Shown here: positions 40,933 through 49,522 of the stretch, in pieces
How the letters are laid out: every line of letters starts with the position of its first letter
Numbering within the stretch: the first letter of the stretch is position 1
NCBI RefSeq assembly: GCF_003627995.1
Contig: NZ_CP032707.1
Location: 2,780,501-2,844,500 of the forward strand
Direction: 5' to 3'
DNA from: Brevundimonas naejangsanensis
GTDB taxonomy: Bacteria; Pseudomonadota; Alphaproteobacteria; Caulobacterales; Caulobacteraceae
Length of the DNA stretch: 64,000 bases
Notes under the pieces: model-generated
The model's input: the letters and a program-made list of their open reading frames with translations, nothing else
What the model was told of the DNA's origin: nothing
Databases searched by the model: none
Program-made: the position numbers and the translations under genes

Positions 40933-42060
40933 ATGTCGCCGCGGCCCAGCAGACGAGCCCTGATCGGCGCCGCCGCCCTGACGCCGGCGCTAGGCCTCGC
41001 CGCCTGGCGTCGCCCCGAAGGCGCGCCGCTTGATCCCCCGACCATGACCACCGTCGCCACCCTGGCCGACGCCGCCCGCGCCCAGGGCCGCTACTACGGC
41101 GCCGCCGTCCGCGCCGAGCAGTTGCGCGAGAACGCCGGGTTGCGCGCCGCCGTCCTGCGCGACTGCCAGGTGCTGACGCCCGAGATCCACCTGAAGTGGA
41201 ACTCCCTGGAATGGCGCAAGGGCGAGTTCAACTTCGCCCCGGTCGACGACCTGCTCGCCTTCTCGCAGCGGCACGGGATGGAGGTTCGCGGCCATACCCT
41301 GCTGTGGGACCAGGGCACGCCGGGCTGGGCCAGGCAGGACATGCTGCAGCGGCGCGACTGGTCGCTGATGTCCGGCCATCTGGAGCGCGTCCTGAAGCGA
41401 TACGCCCCGCGCATCACCGACTGGGACGTGATCAACGAGCCGATCGACACCGAAGCCGGCGCGGCCGGCCTGAGACGCAACGTCTTCCACCAGGCCTTCG
41501 GCCCGACCTACATCGAGCGCGTCCTGGAGGAGGCCCGCGCCCACGCGCCCCAGGCCCACCTGGTGATCAACGACTACGGCTTCGAATACGATAACCCGGT
41601 GGATCAGGCGCGGCGCAAGGCCATCGTCGCCCTGGCCCGGCGTCTGCGCGCCTCGGGCGCGCCGCTGGACGGGATCGGCGTCCAGGCCCACCTGGACCTG
41701 TCCAAGGGGCCGCTGGCCGTCGAGGGCCTGCGCGACATGACCCGGCGCCTGATCGACGAGGGCCTGGAAGTCACCATCACCGAACTGGACGTCAAGGAAT
41801 CCAGTTTCCACGGATCCGCCGCCGCCCGCGACCAGAAGGTCGCCGACGAGACGCGCCGTTACCTCGAGACCATGCTAGCCTTCCCACAGGTTCGCGGCGT
41901 CGTCACCTGGGGCCTGAGCGATCGCTTCTCCTGGCTTTCGGAGCCGCCCCAGCGCCTCCATGCCGACGCCCCGCTCAACCGCGGCCTGCCTTATGACGCC
42001 GATTATCGTCCGAAAGCGATGCACCACGCCCTATCCGAGGCGCTGCGCCTGACGGCCTGA
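40933..42060 (+). CDS. Endo-1,4-beta-xylanase, GH10 family, exported
   Basis: A 375-residue GH10 enzyme. The N-terminus MSPRPSRRALIGAAALTPAL with RPSRRAL resembles a Tat signal. The (beta/alpha)8 barrel is complete: LTPEIHLKWNSLEW, VRGHTLLWDQGTPGW, acid/base Glu169 in DWDVINEP, VINDYGFEYDN, VQAHLDL and nucleophile Glu284 in VTITELDV, then GVVTWGLSDRFSWL. The family hydrolyses beta-1,4-xylan. No carbohydrate-binding module is present, and no TonB receptor or xylose catabolism gene is near, so a processing or release function for a polymer made by this locus is as likely as plant-xylan use. Confidence 0.91.
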   Translation: MSPRPSRRALIGAAALTPALGLAAWRRPEGAPLDPPTMTTVATLADAARAQGRYYGAAVRAEQLRENAGLRAAVLRDCQVLTPEIHLKWNSLEWRKGEFNFAPVDDLLAFSQRHGMEVRGHTLLWDQGTPGWARQDMLQRRDWSLMSGHLERVLKRYAPRITDWDVINEPIDTEAGAAGLRRNVFHQAFGPTYIERVLEEARAHAPQAHLVINDYGFEYDNPVDQARRKAIVALARRLRASGAPLDGIGVQAHLDLSKGPLAVEGLRDMTRRLIDEGLEVTITELDVKESSFHGSAAARDQKVADETRRYLETMLAFPQVRGVVTWGLSDRFSWLSEPPQRLHADAPLNRGLPYDADYRPKAMHHALSEALRLTA

Positions 42061-42154
42061 CCCCCCAAGCTTTACAATTGTTGCTTTTTCGGTCCAGGAA
42101 ACTGGCACCCTTTCTGCTCATGCTGCGTTAGGGACGCAATGAGAGGGGCTTGGA

Positions 42155-43660
42155 TTGCGGAATCTCGCCAAAACAATCGATCTGGTGGCGGCGTTCGACT
42201 CCTCTCCCAACCCTTACGCGCTGCTGGATCGCGACTTGCGGTTCGTGAGCATGAACCAGGCCTATCTCGACATCTCCCATCGTCGCCGCGAAGACCTGAT
42301 CGGCCACGACATCATGGAGGTCTTCGCACCAGGCGACGACGAGATCAGCCGTAAGGCCAGCCGCCGGCTGCGCGCCTCTTTCGACAAGGTGATGGCGACC
42401 GGCGAGCCGGATCACCTCGCGGTCCTACATCATCCGATCATGCGGTCGCAGCCCGACGGCTCGCGGATGACGGACGATCACTACTGGAGCTGCACCCACA
42501 CGCCGATCAAGGACAAGGACGGCCGGGTCACCCACATCCTCCAGGACTCCACCGATGTGACGGACCTGGTGCGCTTTCGCGCGGATCGCGAGGGAAACCT
42601 GGACACCAGCACCGCCCTGGACGCCGTCGCCCGCAGCGGGGTGTTCCAGCGCGCCATGCAGATCGAGGCCAACAACCAGCGCCTCGAGGCCGAGCGCAAG
42701 CAGCTCACCGACATGCTGATGAACGCGCCGGGCTTCGTCGCCGTGCTGAACGGTCCGGACCACATCATCCAGTTCTGCAACGACGCCTGCTACCGCCTGG
42801 TCGGGCATCGCGAGGTCCTGGGGCGCTCGGTCCGCGACGCCCTGCCCGAACTCAGCGACCAGGGCCACCTGGAGTTCCTGCACGACGTCTTCGAAACCGG
42901 CGAGCCGGTCTATGGCCGCCAGCAAGCCTTCGCCCTGCGCCATGCGCCCGACGGCCCGCTGGAGAACCGCTACATCGACTTCGCCTACCAGCCCATTCGC
43001 AGCGAAGAGGGCAAGACCATCGGCATCTTCGTCCAGGGCCACGACGTCACCGACGTGGTGATGGCCGCCGAACGGCAGAAGCTGATGATCGACGAGCTCA
43101 ATCACCGGGTGAAGAACACCCTGGCCACCGTCCAGTCCATCGCCATGCAGACGGCCCGCACCCACGAGGACCCCCGCTCCTTCGCCGAGGCGTTCCAGTC
43201 GCGCATCCTGGCCCTGTCGCACACCCACGACCTGCTGACCCGCAGCCACTGGGAGGGCGCCGACCTGCGCGCCGTGCTGGAGCACGAGACTATGGCGCAC
43301 GGCTCGGGCAGGCTGAGCATGAACGGCCCCCATGTCGCCCTATCGCCGGCGCGAGCGCTGTCCCTGGGCATGATCTTTCACGAACTGGCCACTAACGCCG
43401 CCAAATACGGGGCCCTGGCCAGCGGCGACGGCCGGGTCATGGTCGACTGGCGCCTGACGAACCAGAAGTCGCCGCGCCTCGACATCACCTGGCGCGAGAT
43501 CGGCGGCCCCCCGGTCCCGGCGCCGGAGCGGCGCGGCTTTGGCACCCGCCTGATCGAGCGCAACGTGCGCCATGACCTGCACGGCTCGGTGAACCTTACC
43601 TATCCGGCCGGGGGTTTCCTCGCCGAGATCAGCCTCCCCCTGGATTCAGAGATTTTATGA
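42155..43660 (+). CDS. HWE-family sensor histidine kinase with two PAS domains
   Basis: A 501-residue soluble kinase. Two PAS domains (about 15-145 and 185-305) are followed by the HWE dimerisation region with phospho-acceptor His317 in DELNHRVKNTLATVQSIAMQ. The kinase domain has MIFHELATNAAKYGAL (N box), WRE and GFGTRLIERNVRHDLHG (G box). No membrane segment is seen, so it senses an internal or diffusing signal; the usual LOV Cys motif (NCRFLQ) is absent. The start is a TTG at 42155 with GAGAGGGG upstream. The response regulator overlaps it by 4 nt (ATGA). It may control the adjacent polysaccharide genes or general stress; that is unproven. Confidence 0.88.
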   Translation: MRNLAKTIDLVAAFDSSPNPYALLDRDLRFVSMNQAYLDISHRRREDLIGHDIMEVFAPGDDEISRKASRRLRASFDKVMATGEPDHLAVLHHPIMRSQPDGSRMTDDHYWSCTHTPIKDKDGRVTHILQDSTDVTDLVRFRADREGNLDTSTALDAVARSGVFQRAMQIEANNQRLEAERKQLTDMLMNAPGFVAVLNGPDHIIQFCNDACYRLVGHREVLGRSVRDALPELSDQGHLEFLHDVFETGEPVYGRQQAFALRHAPDGPLENRYIDFAYQPIRSEEGKTIGIFVQGHDVTDVVMAAERQKLMIDELNHRVKNTLATVQSIAMQTARTHEDPRSFAEAFQSRILALSHTHDLLTRSHWEGADLRAVLEHETMAHGSGRLSMNGPHVALSPARALSLGMIFHELATNAAKYGALASGDGRVMVDWRLTNQKSPRLDITWREIGGPPVPAPERRGFGTRLIERNVRHDLHGSVNLTYPAGGFLAEISLPLDSEIL

Positions 43661-44034
43661 CTGACGTGCTTTCAGGCCGCCGCATATTGGTTGTCGAGGA
43701 CGAGTCCCTGGTCGCCATGCTGCTGGAGACGGTTCTCGGCGACATGGGCTGCGACGTGGTGGGGCCGGTGTCGAACATCGGCGACGGCTTAAGCGCCGTG
43801 GCAGGGGAAGCGGCGCTGGACGCCGCCCTGCTGGACGTCAATGTCGCGGGCCAGGAGGTCTTTCCGATCGCAGAGGCGTTGCAGGCGCGCGGCGTCCCCT
43901 TCGTCTTCTCGACCGGCTACGGCGAAAGCGGCCTGCCCGAACACTGGCGCGGCCATCCCACGGTGCAGAAGCCCTTCACCGACACCGCGATCCGCGACGC
44001 GCTGATGGTTGCCATGGACATCCGCACGGCCTGA
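43657..44034 (+). CDS. Single-domain response regulator
   Basis: A 125-residue receiver without output domain: acidic pair Glu14/Asp15 in VVEDES, phospho-acceptor Asp60 in ALLDVNV, Thr/Ser in VFSTGYGE and Lys105 in TVQKPF. Such HWE-kinase partners usually act through protein-protein contact or phosphate relay. It is coupled to the kinase gene by an ATGA overlap. Confidence 0.9.
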   Translation: MTDVLSGRRILVVEDESLVAMLLETVLGDMGCDVVGPVSNIGDGLSAVAGEAALDAALLDVNVAGQEVFPIAEALQARGVPFVFSTGYGESGLPEHWRGHPTVQKPFTDTAIRDALMVAMDIRTA

Positions 44035-44058
44035 AGCCGCCCTCACGACCGAGGGCGT

Positions 44059-45162
44059 TCAGGCCGGGTTGCGACCGACCTCCCAGGCCTTGAGGCGGCC
44101 CAGCACATCGGCCTCAATGTCGGCATAGAAGAGGTTATAGGGCGGAATCTTGCGCTGATCGGCCCAGGAGCCGCGCGTGCGGAAGGACTCCGAACTGAGG
44201 CGCGAGCGCCACAGGATGCCGTCGCGGCATTCGGCCGCGACCAACCGGCCCTGGAAGGCGGGGCGAATGCCCCACTCCAGATTGGTGGCGTTCGTGGCCC
44301 CCCTGCTTTCGCGCGCCTGGGATACGGGCTCGGAAACGGAGCCCGTCACCGGGTTGACGCAGGCGATCGGGCCGCCGGCCACTCCCACAAGGGCGCCGCG
44401 GTCGTTCCAGGTCAAGGCGCGGCGCATCACCCGCCTGGCCTCGCCCTCGCCGTTCTCTTCGACCGAGCGCCAGGCCAGGGCGCAGCCCGTCTCGTCCGCC
44501 GAATGGCACAGGGGGGTGCTGGTGAAGCGAGAAACGGGCGTCACCCCTTCGATCAGATAGGCTGCGACCAGGCGACGCTTCAGGGACGGATCCTTGGCCA
44601 CCCGGTCATGCAGCAGGCGATCAACGATATCGGCGCCCTGCTCCACCCCCACGAGGACGATCGACCCCTCGGGCCGGGCCGCCAGCCAGACGTCGAAGGC
44701 GGCCTCGACGTCGCCGTAGGCGAAAGCCCGCGCCTCGCGCGCGTCTTCCCTGAGCGTGAGGCGGCTGTAGAGGCTGGCCTGGCGATACAGGGGGGCGCTG
44801 ATGTCGCCCGCATGGGCGAACGGTCCCGCATAGTTGGGCAGGACCACGCTGCGCAGCAGGGCCAGGGCGCGACGGTCGTCGATGGCCCCGTTCCAGTCGC
44901 TGCCGCCGTCATAGGTGGTGGAATGAACGAAGAAGACGTGCGCCTGGCCCGCCCCCGGCGCCCGCGCGTTGATCAGGGCCCAGGCCTTGTCGCTGCGATA
45001 ATCGGGCGCCGCCGGCGGTTGGTAGGTCTGGAAGGGGATCTGCGGATCAAGCCCGGCCTTCAGGATGTCCCCGCGCCAGACGGCGACCGCCGCCGTCAGC
45101 AACAGGACGAGCGCGAAGCCCGCGTAGCCGACCCACTGGCGAAAGGTCAGCTTCGGCCACAT
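44059..45162 (-). CDS. DUF3089 domain protein, membrane anchored
   Basis: A 367-residue protein with one N-terminal membrane helix (about 10-30) and a periplasmic DUF3089 domain, an alpha/beta-hydrolase-like fold: VFFVHSTTYDGGSDWNGA, NYAGPFAHAGDISAPLYRQA, SIVLVGVEQGADIVDRLL in place of the usual GHSQG nucleophile elbow, and AYLIEGVTPV. The elbow here reads GVEQG, so the usual Ser is replaced by Glu and catalysis may be lost or different. ATG 45162 overlaps the hldD stop (TGATG), tying it to the LPS-core genes. Function unknown. Confidence 0.84.
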   Translation of the reverse strand: MWPKLTFRQWVGYAGFALVLLLTAAVAVWRGDILKAGLDPQIPFQTYQPPAAPDYRSDKAWALINARAPGAGQAHVFFVHSTTYDGGSDWNGAIDDRRALALLRSVVLPNYAGPFAHAGDISAPLYRQASLYSRLTLREDAREARAFAYGDVEAAFDVWLAARPEGSIVLVGVEQGADIVDRLLHDRVAKDPSLKRRLVAAYLIEGVTPVSRFTSTPLCHSADETGCALAWRSVEENGEGEARRVMRRALTWNDRGALVGVAGGPIACVNPVTGSVSEPVSQARESRGATNATNLEWGIRPAFQGRLVAAECRDGILWRSRLSSESFRTRGSWADQRKIPPYNLFYADIEADVLGRLKAWEVGRNPA

Positions 45163-46163
45163 CAGCGGTACGGGTCCGGCTGGGCCAGGAAGTCCTGGAC
45201 GTAACGGCGCACGCCTTCCTCCAGCGGCGTCGACTGGCCGCCGTAGCCGAGGGCGCGGATGCGATCCATGCTGGCCTCGGTGAAGTACTGATAGCGGTCG
45301 CGGATCGCCTCGGGCATGTCGATGTAGGCGATGGACGGCTCCTTGCCAGCCGCGGCGAAGGTGGCCCGCGCCAGGTCGGCGAAGGAGCGCGCCTGGCCCG
45401 AACCCGCGTTGAACACGCCCGAGACGTCCTGGCGCTCCAGCAGCCACAGGATGATGTTGACCACGTCGTCGACGAAGACGAAGTCGCGCAGCTGGCCGCC
45501 GTCGGGGTAGTTCGGGTTATGCGAGCGGAACAGACTGACCGTCTCGCCAGCCTGCACCTTGGGCCAGATCTGAGCCACGACCGACTTCATGCCGCCCTTG
45601 TGGCCCTCGTTCGGACCATAGACGTTGAAGAACTTCAGCCCGGCCCACTGCGGCGGCGCCTGGTCGCGATCCGCCTGGCGCACGGCGTACTGATCGAACA
45701 GGTATTTCGAGTACCCATAGGCGTTTAGCGGGCGAAGCGCATTCAGGCTCTCAGGATCGTCGCGATCCTCGAACCCCGTCTCGCCGTCGCCGTAGGTGGC
45801 GGCCGAGGAGGCGTAGATCATCCGCACGTCGCGCACCGCGCACCAGTCCCAGATGTCGCGCGAGAGGCTGAAGTTGGTGCGCAGGATCAGGTCGGCGTCC
45901 GGCTCGGTGGTCGAGGAGATGGCGCCCATGTGGATCACCGCCTCGATGCGGTCGGCGTGGCGCTCCAGCTGTTCGAACAGCTCTTCGGGCGCCCACAGAT
46001 CGGCGATCGGGTGTTTGGCGATGTTCTTCCACTTGGCGAGATCGGCCGTCTCCAGCCGATCGCAGACGACCACGTCCCAGGCGCCGCTCTCACACAGGCG
46101 GGCGACGATGTTGGAGCCGATGAAGCCCGCGCCGCCCGTGACGACGATCATTCGCGGGATCAT
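45162..46163 (-). CDS. hldD: ADP-L-glycero-D-manno-heptose 6-epimerase
   Basis: A 333-residue SDR epimerase: VTGGAGFIGSNIVARL, catalytic YGYSKYLFDQY, LKFFNVYGPNEGHKGGM, VSLFRSHNPNYPDGGQLRDFVFVDD. The HldD-specific NEGHK and DGGQ/RDFV signatures are present. It makes ADP-L,D-heptose for LPS inner core. Its start overlaps hldE by 4 nt. It forms the operon kdsA-hldE-hldD-DUF3089. Confidence 0.95.
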   Translation of the reverse strand: MIPRMIVVTGGAGFIGSNIVARLCESGAWDVVVCDRLETADLAKWKNIAKHPIADLWAPEELFEQLERHADRIEAVIHMGAISSTTEPDADLILRTNFSLSRDIWDWCAVRDVRMIYASSAATYGDGETGFEDRDDPESLNALRPLNAYGYSKYLFDQYAVRQADRDQAPPQWAGLKFFNVYGPNEGHKGGMKSVVAQIWPKVQAGETVSLFRSHNPNYPDGGQLRDFVFVDDVVNIILWLLERQDVSGVFNAGSGQARSFADLARATFAAAGKEPSIAYIDMPEAIRDRYQYFTEASMDRIRALGYGGQSTPLEEGVRRYVQDFLAQPDPYR

Positions 46164-47620
46164 GCTTGCTCTCCAGTCATCTTCTCAATGGTCTTCGTCG
46201 TGGAATAGCCGTCGGCGAAGTCGGCCAGACGAACTTCTCCGCCCCAGCTCTCGACCTCGGCGGCGCCGACCACCTTGTCCTTGGTGTAGTCCGCGCCCTT
46301 GATCAGAACGTCGGGCTTCAGTCGCTGGATCAGGGCGATGGGGGTCGGGTCGTCGAAGGCGGTGACGCGGTCGACGCTGGCCAGACCGCCGATGACGGCG
46401 GCGCGGCTGTCCAGGTCGTTGACAGGACGGCCCTCGCCCTTCAGGCGGCGCACCGAGGCGTCGGTGTTCAGCGCCACCACCAGCCGGTCGCACCAACTGC
46501 GCGCCTGCGCCAGATAGGCGACGTGGCCGCGGTGCAGGATGTCGAAGCAGCCGTTGGTGAAGCCGACCTTCAGGCCCTGACGCTTCCACGCCTCGACCTG
46601 ATCAGCCAGTTCGTCCAGCGGCGTGACCTTGGACTGGGCCAGGGCCGCGTGCTGGCTCATCTCGGCCTCGATCAGTTCGGCGGGCGTGACCACGGCGGTG
46701 CCGCTCTTGCCCACGACGACGCCCGAGGCGAGGATGGCGAACTGCACCGCCTGCTCCAGCGTCGCGCCGGCGCCGAGCGCCAGCCCGAGAGCGGCGAGGC
46801 AGGTGTCGCCCGCGCCCGAGACGTCGAACACCTCGCGCGCCCGGCCGGGGAAGTGGACGACCCCGCCGCCGCGTTTCGCCAGCGTCATGCCCTTGCCTGC
46901 GCGGGTGACGATGACGGCCTTGGCCGTGGTGGCGTCCAGCAGAGCCGCCAGGGCGGCTTCGACCTGTTCGTCGGTTTCGGTCGGCAGGCCGGTGGCGCCC
47001 GCCAGTTCGCTGGCGTTCGGCTTGATGACATCGACCGCGCCATAGCGGGCGAAGTCGCGGCCCTTGGGATCGACGATCACTGGCGCGCCATACTCGGTCC
47101 CGGCCCATAGCGCCGCTTCAATGGTATCGTCGTCCACTACGCCCTTGGCGTAGTCGGACAGCAGGATAGCCCCTGCGCCTTGGAACACGTCTTTGTCGCC
47201 ATAGCCGGAATGAGGCGCGACCTCGTCGTCCAGCCGCAACAGCTGCTGGCCGGCGGCGACGAAGCGCGTCTTGACGATGGTGGCGGCCGCTTCGGGACGG
47301 ATCAGGGCGTCCTCGATCCGCGCCTCGGCGGCGATCAGCTCGGTCAGTTCGGCGCCCGCCGCGTCATTGCCCGCGACCGCGCCCAGACGGGCCAGGCCGC
47401 CCAGGGCCGCGACGTTGCGGGCGACGTTGCCCACGCCGCCGGGCATGGCCACGGTGCGGCGCGCGCGCAGGACGGGGATCGGCGCCTCGGGCGAGATGCG
47501 GCTGACCTCGCCATAGACATAGCGATCCAGCATCAGATCGCCGACGCAGGCGACCTTCAGGTCGCGCACGCGCTCCAGCAGGGACTGCAGGGCGCCGAGA
47601 TCGAGAGAACGTTCAGCCAT
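46160..47620 (-). CDS. hldE: Bifunctional heptose-7-phosphate kinase / heptose-1-phosphate adenylyltransferase
   Basis: A 486-residue HldE. The N-terminal ribokinase-like kinase has LMLDRYVYGEVSRISPEAP, PGGVGNVARNVAALGG and SGAGDTCLAALGLALG; the C-terminal nucleotidyltransferase has VGFTNGCFDILHRGHVAYL and IKGADYTKDKVVGA. Both halves are intact. It supplies ADP-D,D-heptose for HldD, next in the operon. Confidence 0.96.
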   Translation of the reverse strand: MAERSLDLGALQSLLERVRDLKVACVGDLMLDRYVYGEVSRISPEAPIPVLRARRTVAMPGGVGNVARNVAALGGLARLGAVAGNDAAGAELTELIAAEARIEDALIRPEAAATIVKTRFVAAGQQLLRLDDEVAPHSGYGDKDVFQGAGAILLSDYAKGVVDDDTIEAALWAGTEYGAPVIVDPKGRDFARYGAVDVIKPNASELAGATGLPTETDEQVEAALAALLDATTAKAVIVTRAGKGMTLAKRGGGVVHFPGRAREVFDVSGAGDTCLAALGLALGAGATLEQAVQFAILASGVVVGKSGTAVVTPAELIEAEMSQHAALAQSKVTPLDELADQVEAWKRQGLKVGFTNGCFDILHRGHVAYLAQARSWCDRLVVALNTDASVRRLKGEGRPVNDLDSRAAVIGGLASVDRVTAFDDPTPIALIQRLKPDVLIKGADYTKDKVVGAAEVESWGGEVRLADFADGYSTTKTIEKMTGEQA

Positions 47621-47638
47621 GACGCCGAACTAGCGGAT

Positions 47639-48541
47639 TCACGCCGCCTTCGCCATCGGCCCCTTGAAACCGAGCTTGATGGCCAGGTCGTCGAAGGCGA
47701 TCAGTTCGGCCGCCAGGGCCTCGAACTGGCTCAGCGGCACCATGTTCGGGCCGTCCGACGGGGCGTTGTCCGGGTCCTGGTGCGTCTCCATGAAGACGGC
47801 GTCGACGCCGACCGAGACGGCCGCGCGGGCCAGCACCGGCACGAACTCGCGCTGGCCGCCCGAGGAGGTGCCCTGCCCGCCCGGCTGCTGCACGCTGTGG
47901 GTCGCGTCGAACACCACCGGGCAGCCGATCTCGCGCAGGATCGGCAGGGCGCGCATGTCGCTGACAAGCGTGTTGTAGCCGAAGCTGGCGCCGCGCTCGC
48001 AGGCCATGACGTTCGGATTGCCCGCGCCCGTGACCTTGGCGATGACGTTCTTCATGTCCCAGGGGGCCAGGAACTGGCCCTTCTTGATGTTGATCGCCTT
48101 GTTCGTGGCGGCGGCGGCCAGCAGCAGGTCGGTCTGGCGCGAGAGGAAGGCCGGAATCTGCAGCACGTCCACGACCTCGCCCACCGGCGCGCACTGGGCT
48201 TCGGAGTGGACGTCGGTCAGGGTCGGCAGGCCGGTGACTTCGCGGATTTCGACGAAGATCGGCAGGGCGTCCTTCAGGCCGATGCCGCGAGCGGCGCTGG
48301 CGCTGGTGCGGTTCGCCTTGTCGAAGCTGGTCTTGTAGATGATGCCGACGTTCAGCCGCTCGCCGATCTCCTTCAGCTGATGAGCCGTCTCCAGCGCGTG
48401 CTGGCGGCTTTCCATCTGGCAGGGGCCGGCGATGAAGGCGATGCGGGCGCCGCCGCCGATGACGACGGGTTTCTTGAGGCCTTCGGACAGGGTGATGACG
48501 GCGTTCGGAGAGGTCACGGCGGCGCTTTCGACTGGTTTCAA
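47639..48541 (-). CDS. kdsA: 3-deoxy-8-phosphooctulonate synthase (KDO-8-P synthase)
   Basis: An about 300-residue class I aldolase-like enzyme joining arabinose-5-phosphate and PEP. Motifs: [69 protein letters not shown] and [13 protein letters not shown]. An N-terminal extension of about 30 residues precedes the core. The frame starts at TTG 48541; an in-frame GTG 24 nt downstream is an alternative, as no ribosome site decides. It heads the LPS-core operon with hldE and hldD. Confidence 0.94.
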   Translation of the reverse strand: MKPVESAAVTSPNAVITLSEGLKKPVVIGGGARIAFIAGPCQMESRQHALETAHQLKEIGERLNVGIIYKTSFDKANRTSASAARGIGLKDALPIFVEIREVTGLPTLTDVHSEAQCAPVGEVVDVLQIPAFLSRQTDLLLAAAATNKAINIKKGQFLAPWDMKNVIAKVTGAGNPNVMACERGASFGYNTLVSDMRALPILREIGCPVVFDATHSVQQPGGQGTSSGGQREFVPVLARAAVSVGVDAVFMETHQDPDNAPSDGPNMVPLSQFEALAAELIAFDDLAIKLGFKGPMAKAA

Positions 48542-48664
48542 CGGCGGTTCGCGGGCCTATGCCGCGACTTTAAGTCGGACAGGTGGCGTCGCGGATGCGT
48601 TTTCGCAACTTACCGGGCGACTCAGCCCCTGACCACCGGCCGCGCGATCATGGTAATCTGAAGC

Positions 48665-49513
48665 ATGACCCAGACCGATCCGACCGCCAGCCCCCTGATC
48701 TCGACCGAAGCCCTGGCGTCGCGGCTGGGCGCCCCGGACCTGCGCCTGATCGACGCCAGTTGGTGGCTGGACGGACGCGACGCCCGGGCGGACTTCGAGC
48801 GCGAGCGGCTGCCGGGCGCCGTCTTCTTCGATCTGGACGCCGTGTCGGATCGCGGCAGCCCCTATCCCCACATGCTGCCCTCGCCCGAGGCCTTCGCCGA
48901 GGCGATGGGCGCCCTGGGAGTGAGCGAGGGCGACGACATCGTCGTCTATGACGCCCAGGGCCTGTTCTCGGCGGCGCGGGCCTGGTGGATGCTGCGCGTC
49001 ATGGGCGCCGAGCGGGTTCGCGTGCTGGACGGCGGCCTGCCCAAGTGGAAGGCCGAAGGGCGGGCGCTGGAGATGGGGACGTCGCATCCGCCGCGGGCGA
49101 CCCGCTTTCAACCGCGCTTCGACGCCTCGACCGTGGTCGACTTCGATGAGGTCTGCTCCGCCCTGGCCGATGGCCGTCAGGTGGTGGACGCGCGCGGCGC
49201 CCCGCGCTTCCGGGGTGAAGCCGCCGAGCCCCGGCCCGGCGTGCGTGCGGGCCATATGCCGGGGGCGCTGAACCTGCCCTTCTCGGGCCTGCTGAACGCC
49301 GACGGGACGCTGAAGCGCGGCCCGGCGCTGGAAGAGGCCTTCCGCGCGGCGGGGGTGAACCTGGACGAGCCGGTCATCACCAGTTGCGGCTCGGGCGTGA
49401 CGGCGGCGATCCTGACGCTGGGCCTGGCCGTGCTGGGTCGGCCGTCGCTTCTCTACGACGGGTCGTGGGCCGAATGGGGCGCCCGCCCGGACGCGCCCCT
49501 GGCCGTCGGCTAG
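48665..49513 (+). CDS. sseA: 3-mercaptopyruvate sulfurtransferase
   Basis: A 282-residue two-domain rhodanese. The first domain has [25 protein letters not shown] and [19 protein letters not shown]. The second has [28 protein letters not shown] and the active-site loop [11 protein letters not shown] with catalytic Cys (about residue 238). CGSGVT is the mercaptopyruvate-type loop rather than thiosulfate CRKGVT. ATG 48665. Not in an operon; the next gene is convergent. Confidence 0.92.
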   Translation: MTQTDPTASPLISTEALASRLGAPDLRLIDASWWLDGRDARADFERERLPGAVFFDLDAVSDRGSPYPHMLPSPEAFAEAMGALGVSEGDDIVVYDAQGLFSAARAWWMLRVMGAERVRVLDGGLPKWKAEGRALEMGTSHPPRATRFQPRFDASTVVDFDEVCSALADGRQVVDARGAPRFRGEAAEPRPGVRAGHMPGALNLPFSGLLNADGTLKRGPALEEAFRAAGVNLDEPVITSCGSGVTAAILTLGLAVLGRPSLLYDGSWAEWGARPDAPLAVG

Positions 49514-49522
49514 GCCTTTCGG

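Noticed and set aside
42061-42154. ECF-sigma (EcfG-type) promoter before the histidine kinase
   Set aside because: A GGAAA and a downstream CGTT occur, but they are about 24 nt apart rather than 16-17, and the first block is not GGAAC.
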